Shown here one piece after another: positions 1 through 11,253 of a stretch of 64,000 nt of DNA. Positions within the stretch are counted from its first letter, which is position 1. Each line of letters begins with the position of its first letter. The stretch lies in NCBI GenBank assembly GCA_028571685.1, contig CM053142.1, forward strand, positions 64,753,296 through 64,817,295. The letters run 5' to 3'. The translations under genes and the position numbers were made by a program. The DNA is from Heterohyrax brucei. Its lineage: Eukaryota; Chordata; Mammalia; Hyracoidea; Procaviidae. The notes under the pieces were generated by a model, which saw only the letters and a list, made by a program, of their open reading frames with translations, was not told the origin of the DNA and searched no databases.

Positions 1-39
1 AGTGTTTTTGTGTCTGTTCGTGAGAGCCACCGGTCTGCA

Positions 40-300
40 GTTTTTTTGTTGTTGTTGTGATTGAGTGAAAGTAGCACACATTCCAAGTTAAATTTGCCTA
101 TCTGCAGTTCCTTCTGGTCTCTCTGCCCAGTGACAGCACACTCTTTCTTTCTGTTTCATACATGTCATATTCTGCTAGCAATCTCCTATCCTCTCCTGAC
201 TACCCTCTCGTCTCCCTTCTAGTAAGAGGCCAGTAGGATGGCATCCTGTAGATACACAGAACATAAACTGGACACATTGCATGGTGCCTTATATCCCCAT
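40..300 (-). mobile_element. 5'-truncated L1: 3' UTR only, with target-site duplication
   Basis: This 261-bp insert begins on the plus strand with a T-rich tail (40-59) and continues into the L1 3' UTR also seen at 27578-28387, 43955-44980 and 48498-49480 (landmark AGTAAGAGGCCAGTAGGATG at 220-239). The 8-bp direct repeat GGTCTGCA lies at 32-39 and 301-308. The host old L1 reads continuously across the site. Confidence 0.75.
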
Positions 301-457
301 GGTCTGCAATTTTTTAGCAATAACTATCTGGTTTGGATATCAAGATAATGTTGGCCTTATAAAGTGAGTTAGGAAGCATTCTGTTTTCTTCTACTTTATG
401 AAAGCATTTGTGTAGGACTTGTACTATTTTTTCCTCAAATATTTAGTGAAGCCATCT

Positions 458-1005
458 GTGGTGGTCAGGATTATGTCAACTTGGCTACTACCTATTTGGC
501 TGCTGTATTAAGTGGCAGGGCGGGGTTTGTGGTGGCTCCCTGCCCCATGGCTCTCATCTCGTGACCTTGGACTACGGCTGCTGATCGCTCACGTGGCCAG
601 GAGCTCCTGCTCTCTTCTTCCAGCGTCTGGTTCCGGGACTGGGGCTAGCAGCTGTTGGGCTCATCAGTCCTTACACTCGGCACTTGAGAGTCCTGCTCCC
701 TGACCTGCCTGCCGATCCTGGGTTCGCCAGCCTCTGTCGCTTCGTCTCGCCACCAGCTTGGGATCCACTGACCTACACAACCGGTGATCTGCAACTCTGG
801 TCTCTGACTTGCTGACCTTGGGTTCCTCAGCTTCCGTGGATACGTGAGGCTTGTGCCAGAGCTTGGGACATTCAGCTTCTGTGATTACATGAGCTGTTTC
901 CTGTATTTGTATCTATCTATCTGTCTATATATATATGTTATAAATCTTTCCTTGTACCTACACGTGTTACTGATTTTGCTTCCCTAGAAAACCCAGCCTA
1001 AGACA
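458..1005 (+). mobile_element. LTR-like dispersed element in the old L1
   Basis: A 548-bp GC-richer block, ending AACCCAGCCTAAGACA, sits inside the AT-rich antisense L1. The L1 text is continuous if the block is removed, and the hexamer CCATCT flanks it (452-457 and 1006-1011). It has a microsatellite-like stretch (TCTA/TA) at 913-937. The start (GGTCAGGATTATGTCAACTT) resembles a dispersed placental repeat I know, but I cannot name the family. The short duplication suits an LTR or DNA element. Confidence 0.5.
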
Positions 1006-2867
1006 CCATCTAGGCCTGAAGTCTTATTTAGGGTAGGTTTTAAATTACAGACTTAAAATTTTAAATAAGTACAGGATTTTTTTTTCATGTTATCTATTGT
1101 TTCTTGAATAGGCATTATTAGTTTGTTTTCTAAGGATTTTTTTTACTTGTTGGCTTTACTGGCATGAGATTGTTCATCATATTCTTTGATTATAGTTTTT
1201 ATATCTGTAGAATATGTAGTGATTTCCCCTCTTTCGTATCTGATGTTGGCACTTGAGGTCTTCTTTCATTTTGTTATGATCAGGCTACTTGGGAGTTTAC
1301 CAGTCTTACTGACCTCTTTGAAGAAACTCTTCTTAGTTTCACTGACTTTTTTTTTCTATTGCTTTTTTGTTTTCCGTATAACAGACTTATACTTTTAGGT
1401 CTTCCCTTCTGTGTATTTCAGATTCAATATGCTCTTGTTTCTCTAGTTTCATAAGGCAATAAATTAGATTATTAGGACCTCTTTTCTTTTCTAATACAAA
1501 AATTGCATGCTATTAATGTTCCTCTAAGCACTGTTTTAGCTGTATCTCATAAATTTCAATGTGTGTTTTCATTTTCATTCAGTTCAAAGTGTTTTCTAAT
1601 TCTCCTTTTGATTCCTTCTTTGATGATGGGTTATTTAGAAGTGTGTAGTCTAATTCCCAACTACTTGGGGATTTCCCTGATACATTTATTTCTGTTGTTG
1701 GCAGAGAACATACTACTAGGATTTTAACTCTTTTAAATTTATTAACACTAATTTTAGGGCCTAGGATATGATTTGCCTTACTGAATAGTCCATGTGAACT
1801 TAAAAGGAAATGCGTAATATGCTCTTGTTGAATCGTATGTTCTATAAATCTCAATTAGATTACGTCAGTTGACAGTGTTCTTGGGTATTTTTATATGCAA
1901 AGTGGATTTCTGGAATATAGCATACCGTTGGTTTTTGCCTTTATATCCCATCTGTCCATCTGTCTTTTAATTGGATTGTTTAGACATTTACATTTTAGTT
2001 AATTATTGCTATTTTGGGTTTGAAATTTACCATCTTGCTACGTGTTTTCTATCTGTCCCATCTGTTCTTTGTTCCTTTTTTCTCTTTTCTTCCTTTCTTT
2101 CAGTTAATTAAATAATTTTTATAACTTCATTTATTTCCAGGAGTGGATTGTTACGTATACCTCTTTCTTTCATATTTTTTTCAGGAGATATTGTACAGCT
2201 TACAATATTTATCTTTAGTTTATCTTAATTTTCCTTCATATTGTATATTTTTTTACCTGTAAGATGAGAAAAATACATGGCATTTACATTTTCTCTTTTT
2301 TCTTTTGTGTTATCATTGTCATATATTTTATGGCTACATATTTTATAAACTCCACAAGTACTATTTTCATTTTTGTTTTTAAGAATCAATTTTCTTTTAA
2401 AGAGGTCTGTTAAAATGAGAAAAGATGTCTTTTGTATTTACTCATACATTTACCATCTTAAGCATCCTTTATCTCTTTTTATAAGGTGTTGTTTCCATTT
2501 ATTATCATTTCTCTTTTCTCTAAAGAACTTTGTTCAAGACTTATTTTAATGCAGGTCGGCTGGTAATGAACTCTTATAGCTTTTTTTCATCTGAAACAAA
2601 CAAACAAACAAAAAACTATTTTTACTTTCATTTTTGAAAGACATTTTCCCTGGCTGTATAATCCAGAGTTTTTTGTTTGTTTGTTTTCTTCCTCCTTCTT
2701 TTCTTTCAGCACTTTAAAGTTTTTGCTGCTTTCTGGCTTGACCAACTTTTAGCAAGAATTCTGATGTTATCCTTTCTTTGCTCTGCTGTACCTAATGTGT
2801 CTTTTTTCCTCCCTGACTGCTCTAAGATTGGTCTTTTTATCCCTTGTTTTCAGAAATTTGATTATGG

Positions 2868-3638
2868 AGCATTTAGAGAAGAATTATCCCCAATGCTACT
2901 GAGACTATTTCACAGTATAGAAAGGGATGGAGTACTCCCAAACTCATTCTATGAAGCCAGCATAACCCTGATACCTAAGCCAGGGAAAGATCCAACAAAG
3001 ACAGAGAACTACAGACCGATATCACTCGTGAACCTAGATGCAAAAATCTTCAACAAAATTCTTGCCAACAGAATACAACAACATATCAAGAAAATAATCC
3101 ATCATGATCAAGTGGGATTCATACCAGGGATGCAAGGCTGGTTCAACATCAGGAAAACAATTAATGTGATTAACCACATAAATAACACAAAAGACAAAGG
3201 TCACCTGATTTTGTCCATCGATGCAGAAAAGGCATTTGATAAAGTCCAACACCCATTCATGCTAAAAACTCTTAGCAAAATGGGCATAGATGGCAAATTC
3301 CTCAACACAATAAGGGCCATTTATACAAAGCCAATTGCCCACATCATTCTGAATGGAGAGAGACTGAAAGACTTTCCCTTGAGATCAGGAACTAGACAAA
3401 GATGCCCACTGTCACCTCTCCTATTCAACATTGTGCTAGAAGTTCTAGCCAGAGCAATTAGACATGATGAAGAAATAAAGGGCATCTGCATCGGCAAAGA
3501 GGAAGTTAAAATCTCCCTGTTCGCAGATGATATGATTGTATATGCAGAGAACCCCAAGGAATCTATAAGTAAGCTACTTAAACTGATAGAAGAGTTCAGC
3601 AAAGTCTCAGGGTACAAGATAAACATAAGTAAATCAAT
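2868..3638 (+). mobile_element. Young L1 ORF2 fragment, truncated at both ends, with 16-bp duplication
   Basis: This 771-bp insert encodes an uninterrupted 257-codon stretch of L1 ORF2 reverse transcriptase in the plus direction. It runs from [13 protein letters not shown] through [11 protein letters not shown] and [13 protein letters not shown] to the catalytic FADD (3520-3531) and ends near [12 protein letters not shown]. The repeat AGAAATTTGATTATGG flanks it at 2852-2867 and 3639-3654. It has no 3' UTR, no poly(A) tail, and neither the endonuclease nor the C-terminal part. The open frame that starts upstream at 2677 is fortuitous, since its first 60 or so codons are antisense old-L1 sequence. 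Confidence 0.85.
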
Positions 3639-4183
3639 AGAAATTTGATTATGGTGTGTCCTGGTACAATTTTCCTTTTTAGGTTTACATAGATTGGGGT
3701 TTGTACAGATCCTTGGATCTGTGGATTTATAGTAGAAATTTGGGGCTGCTATTCAAATACTTCTTTCTCTCCTCAGTTCTCTTCTTGGATAACAATTATA
3801 CATATTTTAGTCTGTTTGATGTTGTCCAATAGTTTATTGAAGCTCGGTTCTTTGATTTGTTTTTCAAATCTTTTTCTCTGTATGTTTTAATGTAGATCAT
3901 TTCTATTAGTATGCCATCAAATTCATTTTTTTTTCTTCCACAGTTTCTAATCTGCACTGAATCCCTTCCAGTGTATCTTTCATTTCAGATATTAAATTTC
4001 TCACCTCTATAGATTCTGTTTGAGTTTGTGGTCCATATTCCATTTCTCTCTTTACTGTGTTTATGTTTTCTTTATAGCTTTTAGTATGTTTATAATAGTT
4101 GTTCTAAGATCCTTCTCTGCTAATTCTATCATCTCTCATATTTTGAGAATCTATTTCTATCAATTAGTTTTTCTTCTGGCTAT

Positions 4184-4337
4184 GGGAAACTCCGGTGGTG
4201 TAGTGCTTAAGTGCTACAGCTGCTAACCAAAAGGTCAGCAGTTCGAACCTGCCAGGTGCTCCTTGGAAATTCTATGGGCAGTTCTACTCTGTCCTATAGG
4301 ATCACTATGAGCTAGAATCCAGTTAACAGCAGTGGTT
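4184..4337 (+). repeat. AfroSINE, full length
   Basis: The tRNA-like head has the A-box-like GGTGTAGTGCTTAAGTGCT and B-box-like AGTTCGAACC, followed by the SINE body (TTCTACTCTGTCCTATAGG). An ATT-rich microsatellite (about 4338-4355) follows as tail. It is inserted in the old L1 5' region. Confidence 0.85.
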
Positions 4338-5039
4338 TTATTATTATTATTATTGTATGGGTAATACATTTCTATTTGTTTGCATACTTGGTGATTTTTT
4401 TTATTGGATGGCAGATATTGTGAATTTTATGATGTCAAGTTCCGGACTTTGTTATACTCTTTTAAAGAACACTGGATTTTGCCATGGTACATAGTTGAGC
4501 TACTAATAGCTTTATTTATTCCTCTAGAGGCTTGTTCTTAAGCTTTATAAGAGGTCCAGAGCAGATTCCCATTATGAAGACATAAGCCTTCTAAGGGCTT
4601 TGTCCATTGTCCTGTGTAGCAAAGTGTTTCCATTTTGGCCTGTGAGAACAGGAACTATTTCCAGCCATTGCCCACTGCTTTCTGGTGATTATTCCACCCT
4701 ATGAAAATGCAGGTTAGTACTCAGGTGAAGGCTTGAGGGAACCTCTGTGTATTCGTCTTGTTCTCCCAATCTGTCAGCGCCATCTTCTTCAGTACTCTGC
4801 ACTAAAAACTCTAGCTCGCTTGGTCTCTGCTTCCTCACTTTACCGAGGCTGCCAGCCTCCCCTAACCTGATTACAGCCTGGAAACTGCCTTCATTCTATA
4901 ACTTGGGGCAATCATAGGGTTCGCCTAAGTTTGTTTCCCTTGTCTCACAAATCCCAGTTCTGCACTGTCTGTCTTCAAATTGTTTAGGTTGTAAGGATAG
5001 TTCCCAAAGCGGTTAATTGCATTCTAAGCCTCTTATATA

Positions 5040-5200
5040 CACATTAATTCTCATGATAATCCCTTGAAATAGACATATTATTATATTCTCTTTATATAAG
5101 AAGAAACAAGGCACAGAGGTATTAAAATCTCACCCAAGTTCACATACCTGGGATTTCAACCCAGGCTGTTTGGCCCTTGCTTTACTATACTATATAATCT
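5040..5200 (+). repeat. MIR SINE fragment
   Basis: Diverged MIR core: the text moves from TTCTCATGATAATCC through AGAAACAAGGCACAGAGG to CACCCAAGTTCACA and a GGGATTTCAACCCAGGCTG-type ending. Confidence 0.65.
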
Positions 5201-5226
5201 CTCAAGAAAGTATTAAAAAAAGGAAA

Positions 5227-5376
5227 AGTCCAGTACCATCAAATTGATTCTGACTTAGGATGACCCTATAAACAGAGTAGAACTGCCTCATATAGTTTCT
5301 GAGGAGTACCTGGCAGAATTGAACTGCCAACCTTCTAGTTAGCATCCTTAGCACTCAATCATTATGCAGCCAGGGT
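5227..5376 (-). repeat. AfroSINE, antisense
   Basis: Reverse complement of the SINE body and head. The antisense ends GCAGCCAGGGTT where the SINE start normally lies. Moderately diverged. Confidence 0.75.
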
Positions 5377-5392
5377 TAAGCACACTTTCGTT

Positions 5393-5580
5393 ATTAGGTG
5401 CTGCTGAGCCAATTCCAAATCCTGGTGAATCCATGTATTACAGAGTAGAGTTGAGCTCCATAGGGTTTTCTTAATGAAAGCAGACTGCTAGGACTTTTCT
5501 TCTATACTACCATTACGGGGGTTTGAAACATCAGCTTTGAAGTTAACAGTTGAGATCAAACCATTTGTGCTACCTAGGGA
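5393..5580 (-). repeat. AfroSINE, longer subfamily, antisense
   Basis: Begins TTAGGTGCTGCTGAGCCAATTCC, the RTE-like tail in antisense, and has an extra central block (AGGGTTTTCTTAATG ... CAGACTGCTAGGA) not present in the short SINE type. It is followed by the antisense head, which is degraded. Confidence 0.6.
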
Positions 5581-6639
5581 TCACTCACACTTAGATATTT
5601 GAAAAGGGATGAGTGTATGGCCCTGATCTCAAAATTTATAGAAGAGAATGGATACAAAGCTCCAGGTCATAAGTGGAAGTAATTTTCACACCTACACAAT
5701 TTCTTAGGCTGTGAGTTAATCAGTGTGGACCAAGTGAAGGCTGGGGTGGAGGGAGGGGTAGCTGTTCCATAAATCTCGAGAGGTAGCACTGTGAGGGCCA
5801 GCAAGAGGGTGAAGCATGCTTCCAATATCGAGAATGCCCCTTGGACTGACCTTAGCAACATCGGCATTCCAAAGAGTGATGTGTTCAATTTGCCCAGCAA
5901 GGCTGAGAGTCAGCAGTTTCCAGGACAGACATGATTGTCTAGGGAGCAAATCAGAAAGGTCACTCTGCAATTAGAGAAACCGCTATGACGGAGGCAACCA
6001 TGTCAGGGTTCTACAGAAGAAGTAACTGCTGAGCACAGAGAAGGGTTACTATCCCACCACTAAAGGTAACCGTGCAGATGACTGACTGATTCTCCCTCAC
6101 AGTGAGAGAGCTGTCTCTGTTTATCATTCTCTTAGACTGCATTCCCCTCGGGCAGTGAATGGAGTCATCACAGTTGATCACGTCTATTCCCCACTGCTGC
6201 AAACATCAGTCCTCGACTCTCCAGAAATACATAGAGTTCCGGGGGCAAATGCTGTTTTGTGTACTAAATATTTACCACTATGCTTTTGAAAGGCAGTTCT
6301 TTAAACAGGGGCCCAATTGCTCATGCTTGAGGTTTTTTTGCGGGGGACCCAACTTCTTATAGGTGAAATTTCTCAGCTATATTAACTCTGTCCTGGGCAT
6401 TTGCCCAGTTGAAAACCATTCCACATTCTGCATATTTTCCCACAATAGGCTTTAGAACCCCTTCTCTTGCTTATTCAAGATCTTGGCAGCAGGCAACATT
6501 TCAAAGCTCCACTCCAAGAGATGCTTTCATGCAAACCTTCCACTTTTATGGACAAATACCAAATACCTCTCTTAGTCAATCTATCTTCCCTTCAGCTGAT
6601 GATGTTTTGGGCTTCTTTCTACCTTTAAACAAAAATATC
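5581..6639. other. Unique-looking intergenic DNA
   Basis: I recognise no gene or repeat family here. Short open frames such as 6011-6202 and 6409-6708 have no family features, and the latter runs into a SINE. Confidence 0.4.
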
Positions 6640-6792
6640 AAACCCACTGCCATCAAGTCTATTCAAACTCATAGCAAACCTATAGGTCAGAGTACAACTG
6701 CCTCATAATTTCCAAGGAGGGCCTAGCGGCTTTGAACTTCACGTATTTTTGGTTAGCAGATGTAGCACTTCCACTACACCGCCAGGGTTTCC
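6640..6792 (-). repeat. AfroSINE, antisense
   Basis: Antisense SINE from CAAACCCACTGCCATCAAGT to CACCGCCAGGGTTTCC with the usual GCAGATGTAGCACTT head. Confidence 0.8.
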
Positions 6793-7474
6793 CTTTCTAC
6801 CTTAGGGATGAAAATTCTACCTTCCATTTGTGCCGGTTATTAATTATTGTTTTTTTTTTTCCTCCCCCAGCCCCAAATCTACCTTTGTCTTGTTTGGTAG
6901 TACTGGAGCTGGACTTTACAAACCATACGTCTCTTTGGTCACCAGCTTGCTGTTAGGCTTTGACAAAGGGAGCATCTGAGGGATATTTTAAGGCTAGGAG
7001 AAGAAGAAAGGACGTTTTCTTTTCTCGTTTTGTTTGCCATTCTGTGGCAAGCAGGTTGGCACGCAGGTACTGTGGCAGTGTTTTGCCACAGGGGCAGGCT
7101 GTTCTTGCAGAATAAAGACAGCTTGTCTTAAAACTGCTAAAACCTGGTTATCATGGTGTCCTCCAGATAAGCCTGTCTTGCCTTGAAATAGCTAGAGAGA
7201 TTTTCCCTTCCTTGTAAACCACACACACACGCACACACACTCAAGTCAATGCACATTCCTATTTTATTCAACAAATTATATGTGGGGCACTTTTTGGGAA
7301 AATGAGGTGCAAAGTTGAGGAGTACTATCTCTGTCCTTGAAGAACTTAAGAATTTGAAGGTTGGGGAGTGCAGGGAGTACTTGTGAAGAGATAAGGGACA
7401 ATATCTACTCAGTAAATGTCAAGACAGGTATGTATAAAATATGACCAACTAACATACTTGGAGGCAACTGTAAG
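6793..7474. other. Unique-looking DNA with a short CA microsatellite
   Basis: No gene seen. A CA-rich microsatellite lies at about 7220-7242, interrupted by one GC step. Confidence 0.4.
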
Positions 7475-7603
7475 CTCATCTATAGGTAATGACAGAGTAG
7501 AACTGCTCCATAAAATTTCCAAAGAGCAACTGATGGATTCAAACTACCAACCTATTGGTTACCTGCTGTAGCACTTAACTACTATGCCACCAGCATTTCC
7601 TAC
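7475..7603 (-). repeat. AfroSINE, antisense, 5' tail part missing
   Basis: Antisense text from GACAGAGTAGAACTGCTCC to ACTATGCCACCAGCATTTCC. The RTE-like tail is mostly degraded. Confidence 0.7.
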
Positions 7604-7926
7604 TAGCTGGTAGAGTGAATCTTTTCTGCAGAATATAGTCTCATGCTTGCCAAACACAAAGGAGATGGTGCTTCCCAATTTTATATCTTACCTTCCTTAC
7701 AGTGCCCAGACATAATTTGTTAAATGGATTATTTCTTTTCTCTTTTTTCACTTCTAAACCTTGAACTACAACTAACATTTCATATAATATGAGTGTTCTG
7801 GAGATTTACAACCATTGAAGGTTAGATGGAATACAGGAAGCTTCATGCAAAGTAAAGCAAGGCATTTTACAGTTTAGGGCAATATGAGTACAAAAAACAT
7901 ATTTTTAAAAGTGTGTATGTGTATAA

Positions 7927-8083
7927 TTGGAATCCCTGGTGGCATAGTGGTTAAGTGCTGCAGTTGCTAACCAAGAGATTAGCAGTTTGAATCCACCAGT
8001 CTCTCCTTGGACACACTATCAGGCAGTTCTACCCTGTTCTGTAGGATCTCTGTGAGTCAGAGTCCACTTGACAGCAATGAGTT
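7927..8083 (+). repeat. AfroSINE
   Basis: Plus-strand copy starting GGAATCCCTGGTGGCATAGT, with B-box-like AGTTTGAATCC and the end GTCCACTTGACAGCAATGAG. Confidence 0.85.
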
Positions 8084-8822
8084 CATACATGTAACTGATG
8101 AAATTATGTGTGTGTGAACATGTATGCACGTATGCATACATACACCTCTTAAAGACACACTGAAGCTAAGTGGGTCTGCCACAGCTGTGATGATTAGAAG
8201 GCCACCAGACAATTTCCTCCTGATGCATCACAAATCTAAATATTGTGAACTGATAAATTACATAACTCTTAGCCAGAGGTTTTGGACCCCATAAAGGAAG
8301 ACGAAGATAGAACAAGAGAAAGCTGATAGTGAAGAAATAGTCTTCAGAGGTAAACATATTCATATGGAAGACTATCTGGATGTGGATGGAGCCAGCAAAC
8401 CTATTGGAAAGGTTTAAGCATTCATTGTCTCAGAACATGACCATCTCAGAGCTGACGATGGCAAAAATTAGCTGCACCCCCTAGCGGAACTCAGTGGCTT
8501 GTTCGTTTACAGTCTAGGCTATCATACTGTACACTTGAGCCAGAGACAAATTGTTTCTCTAATGGAAGATCTCACCGTGCTCCTTTCTTCCCCAAGTCCT
8601 CTAGTTCCTTGTTGGTATGCAGGACCACATATGCAGAAGTATAAGGAGAAACAATATCGTAGAAGAATCCCAAAGGAAAGTATTTCATTCCTATTGGATC
8701 CAACTATTCACAGCCTTTCTATCCAGAAGTGCATCCCACCTTTTTATCTAGTGGCAATGGTACCACTGCAGAGGTCCTTACAGATGAGGAATGAAACTTT
8801 GCCATTCATTCACAAGGGTTTA
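8084..8822. other. Unique-looking DNA
   Basis: No gene or repeat family recognised. The open frame 8499-8951 runs out of this stretch into a MIR and shows no protein features. Confidence 0.4.
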
Positions 8823-9056
8823 TTGAGCTTACCAGGCACCCAGCACTGTGTTAGATATATGGTAGTTTCTGCATTCCAGCCTGTGTCTAGGTGCTTTACC
8901 CATTTAACCACCACCACAGCCCTAGGACACAGGTGTTACTTTACTGACTAAGCAACTGAAGCATTGAGAAGTCGCCCAGCCAGCTAATATTAGAGATAGG
9001 ATTGAGCCCAGACTGCCCAGCTTCAGAGTCTATATTTCTCATTATTATGCCACATT
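8823..9056 (+). repeat. MIR SINE
   Basis: Near full-length MIR: TTATTGAGCTTACCAGGCACC, then CAGCACTGTGTTAG, GGTGCTTTACCCATTTAACC, TGAGAAGTCGCCCAGCCAGCT and the ending GACTGCCCAGCTTCAGAGTC. Confidence 0.8.
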
Positions 9057-9798
9057 AACTTAGATACAAATATATATATCATAGTTGTATCTGCAAAGAA
9101 TTAAAATGTCTACTGGGTATATTCCCAGAGTTGGTTATCCTCTCAGAATAGAGGCTCCAAGTTTCTAGTTCCTCTTGCCTTTACTGAAAATGCAAAGTGC
9201 CTGGTAAACATACTGTCTCTTAAGAATAGAGGATCAAGTACTGGAAATCAAGTGCTTCTGAAAATAAACCTGTATTCCCTTTTCAGCCTGCCCTGTAGAA
9301 CAGACAACTTTCTGTTCTAAATGATATTTGGATGGTCTTCTTGAGCTGTGTTATCATAAAAATCTCAAGAGAAGATTGCTTCAGGGCAATTTATTCAATC
9401 CAAGAAAAATGATGTACAAATTAAACCACACTTTCCCAAGCAATTACATTATAATGATAGGGAGGGAATTCATAACTTTCTTCAAAATGGAGTCTGGCCA
9501 GATAAACATCTTTGGTTGAAAAGTAGGAGGTTCTCTGGCAGAACTCAATGTAGAAGGGGAGAAGTGTGCTCTACAAGTTTCAGTATTTGCTATTTTTGAT
9601 GTAGCAGCTAAAGACACCACAGCAATGGTCTTCTAAGTCCAAGCCTGCTCAAAAGTTCCTCCCTGATAAGAATACAATTCATTGTGGGAAACCAGCTGTC
9701 TAACTGTGTTATTGAAAGAGAGATCCTATTTGCAGGGGTTCAGACACCAAAAATGGAGGGACAACAATTAACTTATATCCGGGGCCTAAGTGCCTCTA
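9057..9798. other. Unique-looking DNA
   Basis: Nothing recognised apart from short AT-rich runs. Confidence 0.4.
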
Positions 9799-9960
9799 TG
9801 GAAACCCTGGTGGCGTAGTGGTTAAGTGCTGCATCTCCTAGCCAAAATGTTGGCAGATCCAGTCTACCAAGTGCTCCTTGGAAACTCCATGGAGCCGTTC
9901 TACTCTGTATAGTTGCTATGAGTTGGAATCAACTCCACAGCAGTGGGTTTGGTTTTTTGG
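9799..9960 (+). repeat. AfroSINE
   Basis: Plus-strand copy beginning GGAAACCCTGGTGGCGTAGT and ending GCAGTGGGTTTGGTTTTTT. The A-box region is close to consensus. Confidence 0.87.
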
Positions 9961-9984
9961 TGAAGCACTTCTATAGCTTCTACC

Positions 9985-10161
9985 AAAAAAAAAAAAAAAA
10001 AAAAAGCCACTGCCATTGAGTCGATTCTGGCTCATAGCGACTGTACAGGACACAGTACAGCTGCTCCATAGAGTTTCCAAGGAGTACCTGGAAGATTTAA
10101 ACTACCAACCTCGTGGTTAGCAGACATAGAGCTTAACAACTATGCCACCAGAGTTTCTGGT
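9985..10161 (-). repeat. AfroSINE, antisense, with 21-base A run
   Basis: An A-only run (about 9985-10005) is followed by the antisense body GCCACTGCCATTGAGTCGAT through TATGCCACCAGAGTTTCTGG. It lies 25 bp from the plus-strand copy before it, giving a convergent SINE pair. Confidence 0.85.
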
Positions 10162-10214
10162 ATCCAGCAATTCCCCATCCCAGGCGACAACCAGGTGACC
10201 TGTCTGCTTGTTGT

Positions 10215-10391
10215 AAGCATACCCTGGTGGTATAAAAGGTGAAGTGTCCAGCTGCTAACCAAAAGGCTGGCAGTTTAAATCCACCCAGGAGCTCTATGGG
10301 AGAAAGACCTGGCAATGTGTTTCTGTAAGGTTCCATCACATGGGGTCACTGGGAGTTGGAATTGACTCAAAGTTACCCAACAACAAAAACA
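10215..10391 (+). repeat. AfroSINE, longer subfamily
   Basis: Plus-strand head CATACCCTGGTGGTATAAAA is followed by the extra block AGAAAGACCTGGCAATGTGT and a tail ending in CAACAACAAAAACAA, as in the RTE/BovB 3' end. Confidence 0.7.
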
Positions 10392-10609
10392 AATAGTGGT
10401 TAGGGTAATGCCAGGTTGGCATCGGCAGCTGGGATACTGTAGGTTGGATATTCAGATCCTCACAGAGTTCAGTTTACGTCAGTTAGGGTGAATAGGATTT
10501 GCCATACCATCACAGGAAACACAAGACCTTGAGCTCTCCTGTTTGCAATCTTTTCCTTTCTTTCTTTTTTTTTTTTTAATTTTGTGTATTACTGGATAAG
10601 ACAATATCC

Positions 10610-10790
10610 TATGCCATTGTGTTTAAGTCTGGGCTTTGGAGTCAGACATTTATAGGTTTACATCCTTATCAGCTGTTTGATCATGGACATATCACAATCT
10701 TTCTAAACTTAATTTGCTTACCTATAAAATTACAATAATTAGGCCTAGTCCATAGAATTGTGAGGATTGAAATAATGTGTACTGCTGATA
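10610..10790 (+). repeat. MIR SINE, 5' part
   Basis: MIR landmarks GGGCTTTGGAGTCAGACA, TCAGCTGTTTGATCATGGAC and AATTGTGAGGATTGAAATAA appear in order. Confidence 0.75.
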
Positions 10791-11088
10791 GTTATTACCC
10801 TGTTATTAATGAATCTCCATGAAGATCTATGCTTGCAAAGAAAAGTGAAATGGTACAGTCACAACATGAGCAAACTCAGACTACTAAAATTTCTGAGCTG
10901 GAAGAGATTTTAGAAATCACCTGAGATGGAAAGGGTGCTGAAAGGAGAAAGAGGTTAAAGAAGGTGAGAAATGGAGGGATTCCAAAGACAAGCTTCACCT
11001 AAATTTAATTCATTCCCTTCAAAAATCTTTCTTGAATGTCTAATGAACATTGTACCATGTTAGACAGTCATGTCATAAACGTTGTCAG

Positions 11089-11253
11089 GAAAGCCTCATG
11101 GTGTAGTGATTAAGTGCTAGGGCTGATAACCTAAAGGCTGGCAATTCAGATCCACCAGGCACTCCACGGAAACTCTATGAGGCAGTTCTACTCTCTCCTA
11201 TAGGGTCCCTATAAGTCACAATTGACCCAATAGCAGTGGACTTTTTTTTTTTT
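11089..11253 (+). repeat. AfroSINE
   Basis: Plus-strand copy from GGAAAGCCTCATGGTGTAGT to a T-rich end (11242-11255). Diverged tRNA-like head. Confidence 0.82.

Larger units (their letters stand above)
1..5000 (-). mobile_element. Old L1 LINE (L1M-type), ORF2 to 5' UTR, antisense, multiply interrupted
   Basis: Read on the minus strand the segment runs from the middle of L1 ORF2 (positions 1-460 and 1012-2230) through the ORF1 region (about 2630-3700) to a 5' UTR-like tail (to about 5000). Recognisable landmarks on the plus strand include the GCCATCT/AGGCCTGAAG block (451-457, 1011-1020), the ATTCAGTTCAAAGTGTTTTC block (1578-1597) and the TTTGATTATGG block (2857). All frames are broken by stops and indels, so the copy is inactive. 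Later insertions at 40-300, 458-1005, 2868-3638 and 4184-4337 split it. It continues off the left edge. Confidence 0.75.

Noticed and set aside
2677-3648. 323-codon open frame as a cellular gene
   Set aside because: The frame is L1 ORF2 reverse transcriptase fused by chance to antisense old-L1 sequence. No start context, promoter or full domain set.
4184-4270. tRNA gene candidates in the many tRNA-like heads
   Set aside because: The A- and B-box-like stretches belong to SINEs followed by the common body and tail. I saw no independent cloverleaf with mature 3' end.
8499-8951. 150-codon open frame
   Set aside because: Its second half is a MIR SINE, and the rest has no recognisable motif.
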